From contig CM075850.1 in assembly GCA_037975125.1 (NCBI GenBank), positions 68,801,890 through 68,865,889 on the forward strand: a stretch of DNA of 64,000 nucleotides, written 5' to 3'. The position numbers and the translations under genes are program-made. Below are positions 14,813 through 24,966 of the stretch, piece after piece. This DNA is from Latrodectus hesperus (Eukaryota; Arthropoda; Arachnida; Araneae; Theridiidae). Every line of letters begins with the position of its first letter. Position 1 is the first letter of the stretch. The notes below the pieces were generated by a model that was not told the DNA's origin, searched no databases, and was given only the letters and a program-made list of their open reading frames with translations.

Positions 14813-15197
14813 TTGTATACATTTACATACACATTTTCCTATATATACATTTATATGTATACATGTGCATATAAATAAATTTAACAAAATCAGACCTCTT
14901 CAACATTGTATAAAAACTTTAAGTAAATATTGATAAAAATTTATATTAAGTGCAGTTGAAATAGTTTAAAAAATCCCACAAAATCTTAAGTACCATATAT
15001 CTGGATATTTTTTTCGGTATATTTCCTATACACTCAATAGGTGGGAGAAATACATAGCATGATACTTAAATAAATTCAGTCATCTGAAAATTTTTAACAC
15101 ATACTTTTTCCCATGGCGAGGGCTTCAGGCTAGCAAGAGATCTTGCTAATAGTTGAACAGCATTAAAATAAAATTCTTTACTACTAACACCAGCCAT
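28..15197 (-). CDS. PI4KA: Phosphatidylinositol 4-kinase III alpha, N-terminal part (8 exons, continues off left edge)
   Basis: The product phosphorylates phosphatidylinositol to PI4P at the plasma membrane, in a complex with TTC7, FAM126 and EFR3 in other animals. Exons, in transcript order: 15105-15197, 13387-13506, 5470-5563, 5185-5270, 4883-4976, 3649-4130, 214-279, 28-124. They total 1132 bases (377 codons plus one base); every intron is GT-AG and every phase joins without a stop. The product aligns from memory with the human protein: [14 protein letters not shown] near the start, then [69 protein letters not shown] and [13 protein letters not shown]. Only the N-terminal helical-solenoid region is present; the kinase domain lies beyond the left edge. 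The start is supported by an in-frame TAG 30 bases upstream. Intron 2 (7.8 kb) contains a LINE. Confidence 0.93.
214..279 (-). CDS. PI4KA: PI4KA coding exon 7
   Basis: This is a 22-codon exon, phase 0 to 0, with a TATAG acceptor and a GTAAGT donor. It encodes [20 protein letters not shown] followed by YS, the counterpart of the human VKKIVEEAVLKSLDAI segment. It is too short to show up as a long ORF. Confidence 0.9.
280..3648 (-). other. PI4KA: PI4KA intron 6 (AT-rich, contains a SINE)
   Basis: The intron is very AT-rich and shows no coding potential on either strand. The only notable content is a tRNA-like SINE at about 2288-2575. Confidence 0.8.
2288..2575 (+). repeat. Putative tRNA-derived SINE
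   Basis: This is a less AT-rich island inside the PI4KA intron. It starts with a degenerate A-box-like stretch (TGGTGATGTAGTAG) and a weak B-box-like TTTTAACCT about 50 bases later. An unrelated body follows, containing GAGTACCAAGCATGCTTGGG. This layout is typical of tRNA-derived SINEs. It is too diverged to fold as a functional tRNA, and the exact ends are uncertain. Confidence 0.5.
3649..4130 (-). CDS. PI4KA: PI4KA coding exon 6
   Basis: It is the largest exon in the window at 482 bases, with a TTTCAG acceptor and a GTAAGT donor. It encodes [20 protein letters not shown], a serine- and asparagine-rich linker that includes [13 protein letters not shown], then [10 protein letters not shown] and [14 protein letters not shown]. 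The human protein has the equivalent RSFNDFRSILP linker followed by an EYYFSTISSSF segment. Reading past the donor reaches a stop within five codons. Confidence 0.93.
4883..4976 (-). CDS. PI4KA: PI4KA coding exon 5
   Basis: It has 31 codons plus one base, a TTTCAG acceptor and a GTAAAT donor. It encodes [20 protein letters not shown] and then [11 protein letters not shown]. Identity to the human protein is low, but the phase and helical character fit, and it joins exon 6 to give GKVTLCKS. Confidence 0.85.
5185..5270 (-). CDS. PI4KA: PI4KA coding exon 4
   Basis: It has 86 bases, a TTTCAG acceptor and a GTATTA donor; entry phase 1, exit phase 0. It encodes [20 protein letters not shown] and then LCENLKDE, matching the family pattern PV-ESF-FCLVTLLSDVA. 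Confidence 0.92.
5470..5563 (-). CDS. PI4KA: PI4KA coding exon 3
   Basis: It has 31 codons plus one base, a TTGCAG acceptor and a GTAAGT donor. The peptide starts [20 protein letters not shown] and ends [10 protein letters not shown]. The PY-LLKGL-K--WVEE pattern is highly conserved in PI4KA. Confidence 0.93.
5564..6376 (-). other. PI4KA intron 2, part left of the LINE
   Basis: AT-rich intron sequence with a short (TA)n run near 5701-5718. No coding potential seen. It ends with the left copy of the LINE target-site duplication (6363-6376). Confidence 0.7.
6363..6376. repeat. LINE target-site duplication, left copy
   Basis: AAAGTGAATTCTGA, identical to 11876-11889. The two copies define the ends of the LINE. 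Confidence 0.9.
6553..10221 (-). pseudogene. LINE ORF2: endonuclease, reverse transcriptase, RNase H, zinc finger
   Basis: The endonuclease is at about 9500-10221: SWNCRGFR at the start, [14 protein letters not shown] and the terminal INHFPL segment. The reverse transcriptase follows at about 7700-8950, with [40 protein letters not shown] and [11 protein letters not shown] frameshift lies near 8470, and the catalytic box reads YVDN at 8224-8235 where YVDD is expected. RNase H follows ([10 protein letters not shown], then [15 protein letters not shown]), and a C-terminal finger CGMC with HHLLIIC in yet another frame (6553-6891). There is a stop near 9243. It is a decayed but nearly complete pol. 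Confidence 0.88.
10222..11351 (-). pseudogene. LINE ORF1, gag-like nucleic-acid-binding protein
   Basis: It begins at ATG 11351 ([14 protein letters not shown]) and reads as the ORF1 of I/X-type elements. A one-base frameshift near 11130, just after the IEQAKAP segment, moves the frame; without it the reading continues through [19 protein letters not shown]. Zinc knuckles follow: [28 protein letters not shown] and CVNCSG. In the downstream frame no stop separates ORF1 from the endonuclease, so the boundary is set at the Met before FVSWNCRGF. The protein would coat element RNA. The frameshift marks it as non-functional. Confidence 0.8.
11841..11865. other. Perfect hairpin at the LINE 5' end
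   Basis: A 10-bp stem (GTGTTTACCT paired with AGGTAAACAC) with a 5-base AAAGA loop, lying 10 bases inside the 5' terminus of the LINE (minus strand). It may be part of the internal promoter or 5' UTR structure. Confidence 0.75.
11876..11889. repeat. LINE target-site duplication, right copy
   Basis: AAAGTGAATTCTGA, identical to 6363-6376. Confidence 0.9.
11890..13386 (-). other. PI4KA intron 2, part right of the LINE
   Basis: AT-rich sequence between the LINE duplication and exon 2. Short ORFs here look like AT-rich noise. No repeat or gene is recognised. Confidence 0.6.
13387..13506 (-). CDS. PI4KA: PI4KA coding exon 2
   Basis: It has 40 codons, phase 0 to 0, with a TTTTTAG acceptor and a GTTAGC donor. 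The peptide begins [19 protein letters not shown] and ends YYLLSGCQ. It matches the family segment with MCP, then GIF(K/Q)(F/L)D, then RDAV-ALG. It lies to the right of the LINE in intron 2. Confidence 0.93.
13507..15104 (-). other. PI4KA intron 1
   Basis: AT-rich intron with a (TA)n run at 14742-14809. Apparent ORFs are low-complexity Lys/Ile/Asn/Phe translations or the microsatellite itself. Confidence 0.75.
14742..14809. repeat. (TA)n microsatellite
   Basis: An uninterrupted TA dinucleotide run of about 68 bases within PI4KA intron 1. Confidence 0.97.
15105..15197 (-). CDS. PI4KA: PI4KA coding exon 1
   Basis: It has 31 codons from ATG 15197-15195, beginning [20 protein letters not shown] and ending PSPWEK at a GTATGT donor (phase 0). 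The FYFN and LARSLA segment matches the start of animal PI4KA. An in-frame TAG lies 30 bases upstream, so no longer N-terminus is possible in this exon. Confidence 0.92.
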
Positions 15198-15662
15198 TTC
15201 TAATCTGTTATCATATGTATCTTCCTACTGGCTATCGAATGGTGTCTGACAGGGAAGAAGGAAAATTTTAATATACATAATTTTTTCAAGCGGTCAAGGC
15301 TTTAAACAAAACGAACTGAATTAAGTAATAATTCCGAAATGTCTTCTCATTTTATTTAAGGAATTTTAATATTCTATGATCAGTTTCGTTTTCCATGTTT
15401 GTTTACATTTTTCTGAAACACTTTTGATTTCATTTCTTCACTGAAGATATTAAGCAATATTATCTGTTGCGTAGACAAATAAAAATAAAAATTATATCAA
15501 CAATTTAAATGTCTTCTATACTTAAAAAAATTTAAATAATCTTATAAAATGATTTATTAAATGTTTAAAATAAAAATTAACTGTGGATTTTGCTAAAATC
15601 TTTCAAAAGCAAGAAAAAATCTATAAACGAAATAACTGTAACTGCTACTCTTACTTAATTTT

Positions 15663-15746
15663 GTCAACGGCAGAGGCTGCTGCCACGTCCGTGGCAGCAG
15701 ACTCTGAGACTACTGCCACGCCGTTAAATGTCACTGTTAACCGTGA
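15663..15746 (-). promoter_or_regulatory. Palindromic GC-rich module, left copy (mirror of 20300-20394)
   Basis: The module contains GTCAAC, a 24-bp palindrome at 15677-15700 (half-site CTGCTGCCACGT, one central mismatch), ACTCTGAGAC, TGCCACGCCGTTAA, and TCACTGTTAACCGTGA at 15731-15746. The reverse complement of the same series lies at 20300-20394. Read toward PI4KA, it sits about 470 bases upstream of the ATG. It could be a promoter element or the end of a TIR element; the sequence alone cannot decide. Confidence 0.45.
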
Positions 15747-17370
15747 ACGTTTTTTGTCTGTTCGTAGGAATTTAGTTTCGCTTTCTTCCATTTACTTTTG
15801 CGTGTTAAAATTTTAAGTAAATTTTGTTTTTCGATGGAAATTTTATTATTTTGTAAATAAGTTAGGTTTCCTTGCATTTTATAGGTGACCGGGATTAATT
15901 TCTTTATCATTTGGTGCAATATCATCAAATTAAAATTTTCAAATATTTTATTTTTTACCGTTTTTAATACTCATAATTTATAATTAAAATTTCGTTGCTT
16001 TTATTGATTGTAATCACTGCTAAAGGACCGACTACTAAACTGAATTTTATCAAAAATCTTTAATTATCTCTTAAACTAATGAACTTCAATGGTATACTTT
16101 TGTTATTTTTTCAAAATTATAACGTCTGTAAGAATTTCGTCTTAAAACTATGCAATATTTATTTATCAAACTTTATTTTTATTGAAAAGATTTAACTTAA
16201 AATGTACGGAAATATCCCCAAATGAAATAGGTAGAAACTAGTTTCTTTCTTGTATAATAATTCCATTGTGTTTTTTATATATTTATAGAAATTATTAAAT
16301 CCTAAATTTGTTATTCTGTAAATCACAATTAATATAATACTTTCTATTAATGTTTACTAAAATATAAATTCCAAATATTTTGGTTTTTAATGGTAACATT
16401 AAAGTTATGCGATATTTTAAAAACTATCCAAAAAGTCTATAATCTAACATTTAACAAAATATTAAAGTAACTTTTTAAATTGATTTTTTTTGAAGTTATC
16501 ATTCAATTAATATCAGCATATATATTAAAAGCATTTTATTTCATTTTAAATTACATTTGATTTGTTTAAATTATTAGTTGATTTGCAAAAGAAGGAAATT
16601 ATTTTAATTTATATGATTTCCAAGACTTAAGTTCAAATAAAATACCTAGTTAAAAATTTTATAACTCAAGAATTAACCAAAATAGTATAATTTGTAATTT
16701 AAAATGTTTACATTTTTTAAAATACACTACTTGATAAAAAAAATGCTTATTTTTCTTAAATATATATAATTAATTTAAAATAAATCATATAAAAGGTGAA
16801 TTTAATAATGCACTGGAATACATTTTTCTATGTTTGTGTATGGTAAGAATTTCTAATTTAGCTGTAAAGAGAATGGAAATTCAAAACATTTTGTGAATAT
16901 TACATTAAATTCTAGTTCTAAGTATTTTAATTATATACATATACATACACACATTTTAAATAACCTTTAGATACTGTTTTGTGATTAATATCTTTTATCC
17001 TTTATTAATGAAAAGTAAAATTTCACTTGTATATAAGAAAAAAATCAAAAATTTTATATCAATTCCCCCCCCCACATATATACATAATTAAACTGGTAGA
17101 CAAATATATTTGATACCTTTAAATAAAGATAAAACTAACTTTAAAATTTCTGACAATTTTTTTAAATTACAGAAATGTATCCAAGTATACATCTGCTCAG
17201 TATAAACAAAAAAATATTTTAAACAAGAATTAATTTTTCCCTTTCCTTAATTCCGTTTTATTGTTGAAAAGTGTTTTTATATACTTGAACTTTTTGGATA
17301 TTTGGTATGTGCAAAAGTAATACATTTTCTTTAATATATTGTAAACTTTAATATTAAGAGTTGTAATTCA

Positions 17371-17396
17371 TATATATATATATATATATATATATA
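17371..17396. repeat. (TA)n microsatellite
   Basis: A short TA run in intergenic AT-rich DNA. Confidence 0.9.
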
Positions 17397-18399
17397 CATT
17401 AATTACATTAGAAAATATAGTGATTTTGCAGCATGAAATAATTAATATACTTCATTAAAAAATTCCATAATGTATATTTGGTATATATAATAATCAATGT
17501 TTGAGGTACAGAAAAATACATACTTTCAATGATTGACTAGTTTAAAAATATTTTAAAAAGTTTATTTTCATTGGTGTATTTTAATATTCAATACTAATCT
17601 ATCTGAAAGCATATTGAATTTTTTGTATGTTGAGTGCTGTATTTTTAATATTGTATTTAATAAAAGAGATGACCATTGATTCTCTTGTACAAGTTATATA
17701 AGTGACACAGCAAACTATCAATGTTAATAAGGTTATAGTTTTGTTCAATTGTAGCAATAATTCACATTTTTTTCAAAACTTTGATTTTAATGTCTGTGGC
17801 TGGATTTAAAAAATGTTTTGTAGTAAACTCCTTGATGTGCAATATTTTTTTAATTTTAAGTTAAATAAGACTTTGTATTTAGTTCACACAACTGTTTCAC
17901 TTAAATATTGGAATTTTATAACTAGCTTATTATATTGAACCAAAGAAGTTTTATTGCTCACAAAACATATGCATAAAATCCAAAAAGTGTATTGAATTGG
18001 ACACCATTTTAAAAACTGGAAATCACAAATCAATACAGCATTTAGATTTATAACTCTTGAACGTATTTGTAAAAGTAGTTTGTAAAATATTAAGAAATAA
18101 TTAAATTATAAAATCTGACATTCTATAAACTATATTCTGAATATACTAGAGTTAATTTTGTGTGTTTGTAAACATATACAAACTGCAAGGGTGGAAATTT
18201 ATACCTCAAAATTTTTAGTGAGAATAAAAATTAGAACACATAAAATGCTTCTATAATAAAAATGAATGCATATAGGAATAAGCATTTAATTTTAATACAA
18301 GTACAAGGAAAAATTTGAGATTTTATTCATATGATTAACTTTCCTTATAAATTGAAAATTTCTTTTCAGCTAGTTGGCATACATCAGTAAATATTTTAT

Positions 18400-18800
18400 T
18401 AAATAACTAAAAAGTTTTGCTGTTTCTCATCCTCTTGATCAACAGAGCTAGATTAGGTCCTTGAGCCCATTCACCCTGAAGAAGTTTATTACCCATAGAA
18501 TGTAAAGAATCCCAACTTCCTTCTTGAGAAAATTTCAAGAGCATCCGAGGAAAAATCTGAGAGTGGACTTCAAAAAGGATGGATGACTGTCTCGGTGGTT
18601 AAACAGTCCACAAATTTTAATTTTGTACTATGTGATTATTTCTAAATTTGAGTGTAATGTTGTGTAAATGTATGTGGTGTGTTTGTTTAAATGTAATAAA
18701 TAATTTACTTAGAAAAGCTTATTTTGACATGCCACAAGTGGATCCTGCCTGGTGAGCCCGACAAAATAAAATGTCTGATAAGAAGCAGCTTATATTCTCT
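18400..18800 (+). mobile_element. Possible LTR-retrotransposon remnant (LTR end, primer site, gag start)
   Basis: A less AT-rich patch that ends with GTAATAAATAA, then GCCTGGTGAGCCCGAC at about 18749. This resembles the primer-binding start of LTR elements; compare TGGTGACCCGG after the LTR at 41530. It is followed closely by ATG (18772) and a 22-residue ORF, MSDKKQLIFSKRYF onward. Upstream, an open frame (about 18499-18657) encodes KKGWMTVS-like sequence of unknown origin. No second LTR was found. Confidence 0.3.
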
Positions 18801-19408
18801 AAAAGGTACTTTTTAAATGGTAATTTGGAAACACTTTAAAATGTTATAGCAAAATGTTTGATTCAATACAGAAAGAAAACTGAAGTGTATTACAATATTC
18901 GATTAGTTAATTAAAATCTTTATTCTTTTAACATTGAATTTGCACAAGTGTTAAACTCTTTTTGACATTCACTTTATTTCCCATTTCACTGCTTAATACA
19001 GAACTAAATAAAGGATTGGACATTTTCCAAACTGAGTTCTGCAAAGTACAATAAAAAAGAAAATAATTTTATAAATTTAATATTTATAAATTGCATTTCT
19101 GTAATAAAAGTTGCCTTATAAAATAAATATTGAGACATAAATGTTTGTGTTTATTTTTTTTACATGTAGTATATTAATTTATTCCTCATAGTTCCTTTAT
19201 GAGGTTGATGAACATTTTATTAAAATATTAAGATTGATTTATGTTTTTAAAATCCTAATTGTGCTCAAACTTGAACAGTAAACATTGCAAAATCACACTA
19301 ACTTGAATTTCAAAACTTTGAATATCATTGTAATTATTTACTACCAAAGCATTAAAACATTAATTATTAGAAACTTATTTCCCAGATTATAAGTTGAAAA
19401 ACATAAAA

Positions 19409-19711
19409 TTAAATATCATGCAGTCTAGACTCAATAAAAATAAATTTGTTTTGCACAAAAACATTCATTTTCATGAAAATTCTAGTTTTAACTAACCATA
19501 TAAGGACACCCACTTCAAAAAACATCAGTGAAAGTCTACCCAAGAGATAATTGAACAATAAAGCTGAACCAATAACATAGTTGAGCCACATGTATAAGAA
19601 AGACAAATACTTTACAGCATAAAAAAATTCCTTACAGCATAATGTAATAGCAATGGTTAAATCTCCATATTTACTCCACAAGGTGCTAATCAAATTGACC
19701 TGACACATCAT
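19409..19711 (-). other. Hydrophobic ORF, unrecognised
   Basis: It is a 100-residue open frame with two or three strongly hydrophobic stretches (for example LNYVIGSALLFNYLLG and VGVLIWLVKT). It is not recognised. Flanking frames on the same strand contain stops, so it could be one exon or a decayed piece of a multipass membrane protein, or chance. No clear splice context was established. Confidence 0.15.
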
Positions 19712-20299
19712 TCATACCCTGAATAGATGTCTTAATTGAAGATCAGGTGCCTTTAATGGCGTTTGTTTGAGCATCTGCATCTAGGTCTTTAAGCATCTAA
19801 CTAGGATTAACTACTAAGTATACATAGCTTTCATCTAAAAGACACTCATATGCTTTCCAACAATCAAATATTATTACAGAGCCCAAAAGAATCATTTTAT
19901 AAACATAAAATAAACTTCATTTCAATACTTTTAAAATAAGAAATTTCCCTTCATTTCTGTTAAAATAAGCTTATTATTTAAGTTCACAAAGCACTTTAAG
20001 CAATAGAAAAATAAAAGCAAAATACAATTCAAAGATTAATTCGTACATTAAATGACAATACTTACATGATAACTTTGACTAAATTTCTAGCAGTCTCGTT
20101 TATTGATTGGTATACAGAATATGAAGTAAAAAAATCTATTCTATGCGATACTTACTATGATCTAAACGTCATTTCTGTTAAACATCCAAAGAATAATTTT
20201 CTAAATAATTGAATATTACACAGAAAATTCAGAATAAGGAACGGCCAAAAACCACGCACGAAATCTAAATATTAAAGACAAAATGTGTAAATATCATAT

Positions 20300-20394
20300 T
20301 CACGGTTAACAGTGAATACTTAACGGCGTGGCAGCAGACTCTGAGACTGCTGCCACGTACGTGGCAGCAGACACTTCGTAACAATTTTGTCAAC
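20300..20394 (+). promoter_or_regulatory. Palindromic GC-rich module, right copy (mirror of 15663-15746)
   Basis: In order: TCACGGTTAACAGTGA (20300-20315), TTAACGGCGTGGCAGCAG, ACTCTGAGA, then a perfect 24-bp palindrome at 20347-20370 (half-site CTGCTGCCACGT), then TTTTGTCAAC. It ends about 10 bases before ATG 20404. The surrounding 20230-20600 is richer in CpG than its neighbourhood, as expected for a promoter. The order and direction relative to the downstream start match the left copy relative to PI4KA. Confidence 0.45.
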
Positions 20395-20403
20395 AAACAA
20401 AAT

Positions 20404-20460
20404 ATGGAAGATGAGAAGGAGAGTAAAAACGGAGAGTTTACGGGAAGTCATGTTGGCAAG
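20404..20460 (+). CDS. Possible first coding exon of an unidentified gene
   Basis: ATG 20404 opens 19 codons (MEDEKESKNGEFTGSHVGK) ending exactly at an AAG|GTAAAC donor, directly downstream of the CpG-rich palindromic module. The peptide is charged and hydrophilic and not recognised. The next exon could not be found. It might belong to CEBPZ, whose conserved exons start 35 kb downstream on the same strand, but nothing in the sequence proves this. Confidence 0.3.
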
Positions 20461-21931
20461 GTAAACTGTAACCGTACTTGGTACATTTTGGCGACGTTCC
20501 TTATTTAATACAAACCTAAAGAGGTAGTCTGAAAAGGGGTGTGGTGAATGACGTTACCTAGTAGAGCGGTTGTAATAATGTAAGCAAATGAGGAAAACGC
20601 TAACAAAAATTTTGTGAATCGAAAAGCAAATGAATGCAATAATATTTAAAATCGCTTTCTATAATGATACATGTATTCAATTTTTTTCTCTTTAATAAAA
20701 GAAATTAAATATTTTTGAATCATAAATTATTAATCACAGAATAATTGTAAAATTTATCTTTCTTTTAAACTGCATAAAATGTGTATGGAATAAATTCTGT
20801 TAACAAAATAGGTCATTTATCTAATTATTTCTAAAATTAAATTTCTAATCTTATTTTACAATTCAATTTACTTTATCTAAAACCATGTTAATAATAAATT
20901 TTTATTTTATCAATTTAATTTGCCATTTATTTGTAGCTTCAGAATTTAAATTGAGTATTTAATTTCAAATCCTTTAAAAGTGTGGAATTAACTATGTAAT
21001 AAAATGAAACTTATAATTGGAATAAATGCTTAAAGATTTGTACTCATCCAAAGAATAGAAAATTATTTTTTTGATAATCACCATTTATTGATTAGAAGTG
21101 AGCAAAATTATTTCTTTATTACTCCATCAATTACACAAAAATGAAAATATTTTATTAATACTCATTCTAGAAAACAGTAGTTTTAAGTATCTGTTTTTAA
21201 TCATATCTTTTACGCATAAGTTTACACAAAAATAAGGCAGATTTTGAAGTTCAAATTTGATCAAATATTTAAAAATTGTTAATGTCCTTAGACTGGAAAA
21301 AAATTATTGTCAGATCTGATAGTCATAGTTAATAATTTAATTTTTCTTGCTCATGGTATTTATATCTTTATAGAGTATTATAAGATTAATGTAATTTTCT
21401 TAAATCTAAAAATTAAAATTTCCTTTTGAATAAGCAATGTTTTTGCCTTATTTTAAATTTTTCTTTCAAAAGAAAAATATTCATTTTAGGAAATATATAT
21501 TTAAAGAGAAATTCTCAATGATATAAATTATTCAAAAGTTGCTTGTTATAAAAGTATTTACCTTCAGCTAGTAACCAAATATAATTTTTCCATTGTTTTC
21601 AAAGAGTGTATAAAATATGAGCCAAATCACAAATACTGAATAAAATAAAATTATTTTTCTCTTAGTAGATATATCGTTTAAAATTTAAAAGACATTCAAT
21701 TTTTCCTAAAATTATAGCTGATTATTTAACTAACTTAAAAATTCATTTTCAAGATTCATTAATGTTTTAATTTTCAATAGTTATCCTAGAACAGAATTTC
21801 AATATTTATACAATTAAATGAATTTCAACAACCTAAATATAAATTGCGATTTATTAATACATTGTAATTATTTTTCAAAAATTTAATAGTTTCAAAAATT
21901 TAATTTCAAAAATTTATAGTAAAAGAGAAGA

Positions 21932-22004
21932 GTATATCACGTTTGCACTTTATCTGATGAAGAAGCATTACTTCTTTATCAGAAAAACTGTAAATGTGAT
22001 ATAC
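21932..22004 (+). ncRNA. Pre-miRNA-like imperfect hairpin
   Basis: Two 34-base arms (21932-21965 and 21971-22004) are separated by a 5-base loop. They match as inverted repeats at 29 of 34 positions. Three of the five differences become G-U pairs in a plus-strand transcript but would be C-A mismatches in a minus-strand one. The stem length resembles a microRNA precursor. An old palindromic MITE is an alternative, and the tiny loop is atypical. Confidence 0.3.
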
Positions 22005-23108
22005 CTACAATTAAACTATGTATATAACAAATGTTACTTAAAAATATTATCCCCGAAATGTACTGGCCAAATTGCTTTTTCTTAATAAGAAACTAAACGT
22101 TCTTAGTTAAAATATTACCTCTAGTAATTTCCAAAATACCTCAAAAAATAATAAAAACTGTACTAAAAATATGCAAATGATTATGGAAAAGGCGGAAAGT
22201 TAATGATAAGGAACTTTATTTTTTATACTTTTTGCAGTCATAAATTTAAACATTTGAAATGTCTTCTATTTTAGTTTAAAGTTATATAGTCAAGTTATAT
22301 AGCCGAAGTCAAGTTACATGTCTATAAAAAATTATAGTATTGATTAATCAAATAAATCTTTTCTATTCCATATAAAGAATATAATATCTAATTAATATTG
22401 CTTCGGCTGATAAATATGTCATCAGCACTTCTCTCTGGATGTGGTTATTTACTATTTAAAAAAAATCAAAATGAAAATTTTTTTAAATATTTTAATTTTC
22501 TGAAATATTATTTAACATTCTATTAATTTTTTTATAAGATATTAGATCCTTTTATTTAACAAACAATATTTTATTAAAATTTTATATTTTCTTTTGTAAA
22601 TATAAAATGTTAACTTTTAATTGTATTTTAACAACAATAACATGATGAGATATAGCTCTCAAAAGAAAGGGGAAATTTCATAAAATTGAAATATCATTAA
22701 TGAAAAATTCTTAAAATTAAATTACAAATAAAAGAATTGTGTTAGATGTCCTTAAAATTTGCATCCTTACTAATCGATAAGAAACAGATATAACACCCTG
22801 TATAATACCCCTATTAGCTCTTGTCAAGAATACAAAAGCCTCTAATTATTGATGGGACGTATTTCCGGCTTTACACTAGACCATCTCAAAATAATTTCAT
22901 TCTAATGACTTACAGCGGGGAAGTCCATCAATCGCTGTCAGCTGAAGAAACCAACATGTGCTAGTGGTTTGCTTTGTGAATGTCCGGCTAGAAAATTTCT
23001 ACAAGTCCCTGTTATAATTTTTTGCAACACTAAATATGAATTTTCTTTATTTAGAAAATATTATCTGGAAATTTATTACTAAGCAGTTTTTGTATTTAAA
23101 TTCTAAAG

Positions 23109-23215
<107 letters not shown>

Positions 23216-24864
23216 TAAATAAAATATTTTTCTACGTATATAATTTTCTTCTGATATAAAAAAATAAAAAATATTAGATTGGATCAAATGATTTTAATCA
23301 TTGCTCTAAAGTAGTTAAATGCATCATATCTTTTAAACAAAAAATCAGAAAAACTTTTAAATATCTGTAGTAACTAGTTAATTCGTTGTTTAATTCATAA
23401 TTAGCTTTAATCCTTGCAACATCAACATTAAATTTCTAAAATCATCAAATAGTTTTCAAAATCATTAAAAGAAGTGGTTTGAATGCTTTTATACTTACAA
23501 ACTGAAGAATTTTGACAAAATTGTATATTTTTAATAATTAGAAAAAAATAATAAACTAACTTAATTGCCTAACAATAGCTTTTAGGGGAAATAGTAAGCT
23601 ACTGACTTCTATGATTTTTCTATGAAGAAAAATTTAAATATATTAATTACAGTTGTGAATGTTAAAATTTTATTTAAAGTTTTATGATTCGTTTTAAAAT
23701 CAAGTTTGATCGAATTAAGTTAATTTTACAAAGTTATTTTTTAACGTTCAACAAAAATTCATGTAACCTATATTATTTTATTTACCTAAAAACATATATT
23801 TTAAAACTAAGATTTTCCATTTTTTGTCGATCATTTATAAAATTATATATGTATTTAAAATGATAATTCTACGAGCAAGCTATTCAATTTTTTAATTAAA
23901 ATTGGATTTAATGTAAAATTAATTAAAAACCTAGAAATCACAAGGATTAAATATTCTTAAGTAATATGGTTTTGTTAAAAACGATGAACTTGGTTCGAAA
24001 ATTTTGACTTTTAAAAATCTTGATTTTTGAAACAAAAAAAAAATCGAATTTTGCTTTCTGTTTTGCTCGTGTTCTTTACATTTACTTATTTAAAACCTAT
24101 TTTTAATTATTACAATTTATAACAAAAACCTGTTTTAGCTTAAGAGAAATCATTTTGAAGGAATATAATGAAATCGAGCATAATTATTGTAAAAAATAAT
24201 GTTCGATTTATGCCAATTCTGCACTGTAAAAAATTAAAAAGATCTTAATGTATAAATTATTGAATCAAAAAGAAAATATGCCATTGCGTAAAACAATATG
24301 AAAAAAAACAAGCTCTTTTGAATAAAAAAAAATATTTTAAAATCGTAAGAATGTCCTATTAAAAATTAAAAATAAGTAGACATTCATCATTGGTAAAGTA
24401 AACGACTGAGAAAATTTCGTATAATCATGAGATAAGAATGTTAAAACTCTTGTCTAGTATGAATACCTGCATTGATTTGTTTGTCCTTAAACGATCTTTT
24501 TTACAATGTCTAGTTAGATCGGGAACAACAATTAAAAGTCTAATTCCCAATAAGAATTTTAGTCAATAGAAAACTTAAATACTGAGTATATCAGTTTTTG
24601 AAAAATAAAAAATATTACAAATTTACATGTTTTGGCTGAGAATATTTATGATTTTATTATAAGAAATATATAAGTATATAATTCAATGCTCCAAAGAAAT
24701 TAAATCTCAAACTCCATTGAAGCTTTTAACTTGCATAATCTAGTATGGTGAAGATGTTATTAAAATTATGAGTATATAGACAATTTTTACTATTTCAACG
24801 TCAATTGTTAGCTGTGAACGTTCGTTCAGTAAATTAAAATTAATTCTGACATATACGATCAACC

Positions 24865-24966
24865 ATGGGACAAAATAATTGGAGTGACTTAGCATTTTTA
24901 AGCGGCGAATTTGAAAAAATTGAAGTGATCAACACTGATGAAGTAATTAATCAAATTCATCATTAA
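24865..24966 (+). other. Short ORF with strong start context, unrecognised
   Basis: A 33-codon ORF beginning MGQNNWSDLAFLSGEFEKIE in the context AACCATGG, with an in-frame TGA a few codons upstream. GTAATT at codon 27 could act as a weak donor. No family is recognised. It could be a first exon or chance. Confidence 0.18.

Larger units (their letters stand above)
15198..20403. other. Intergenic region upstream of PI4KA
   Basis: About 5.2 kb between the PI4KA start and a possible plus-strand exon. It holds the mirrored palindromic modules near both ends, a (TA)n run at 17371-17396 and a possible LTR remnant near 18400-18800. A hydrophobic minus-strand ORF lies at 19409-19711. The rest is AT-rich with nothing recognisable. 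Confidence 0.6.

Noticed and set aside
15583..15928. ORFs across the left palindromic module (15583-15816 plus, 15737-15928 minus)
   Set aside because: The plus ORF encodes an Ala-rich stretch only because of the GCTGCCACG palindromes. There is no splice or start evidence.
24865..24966. Assigning the ORF at 24865 to the CEBPZ N-terminus
   Set aside because: Good start context, but no similarity to known CEBPZ N-termini and only a weak donor; left as unrecognised.
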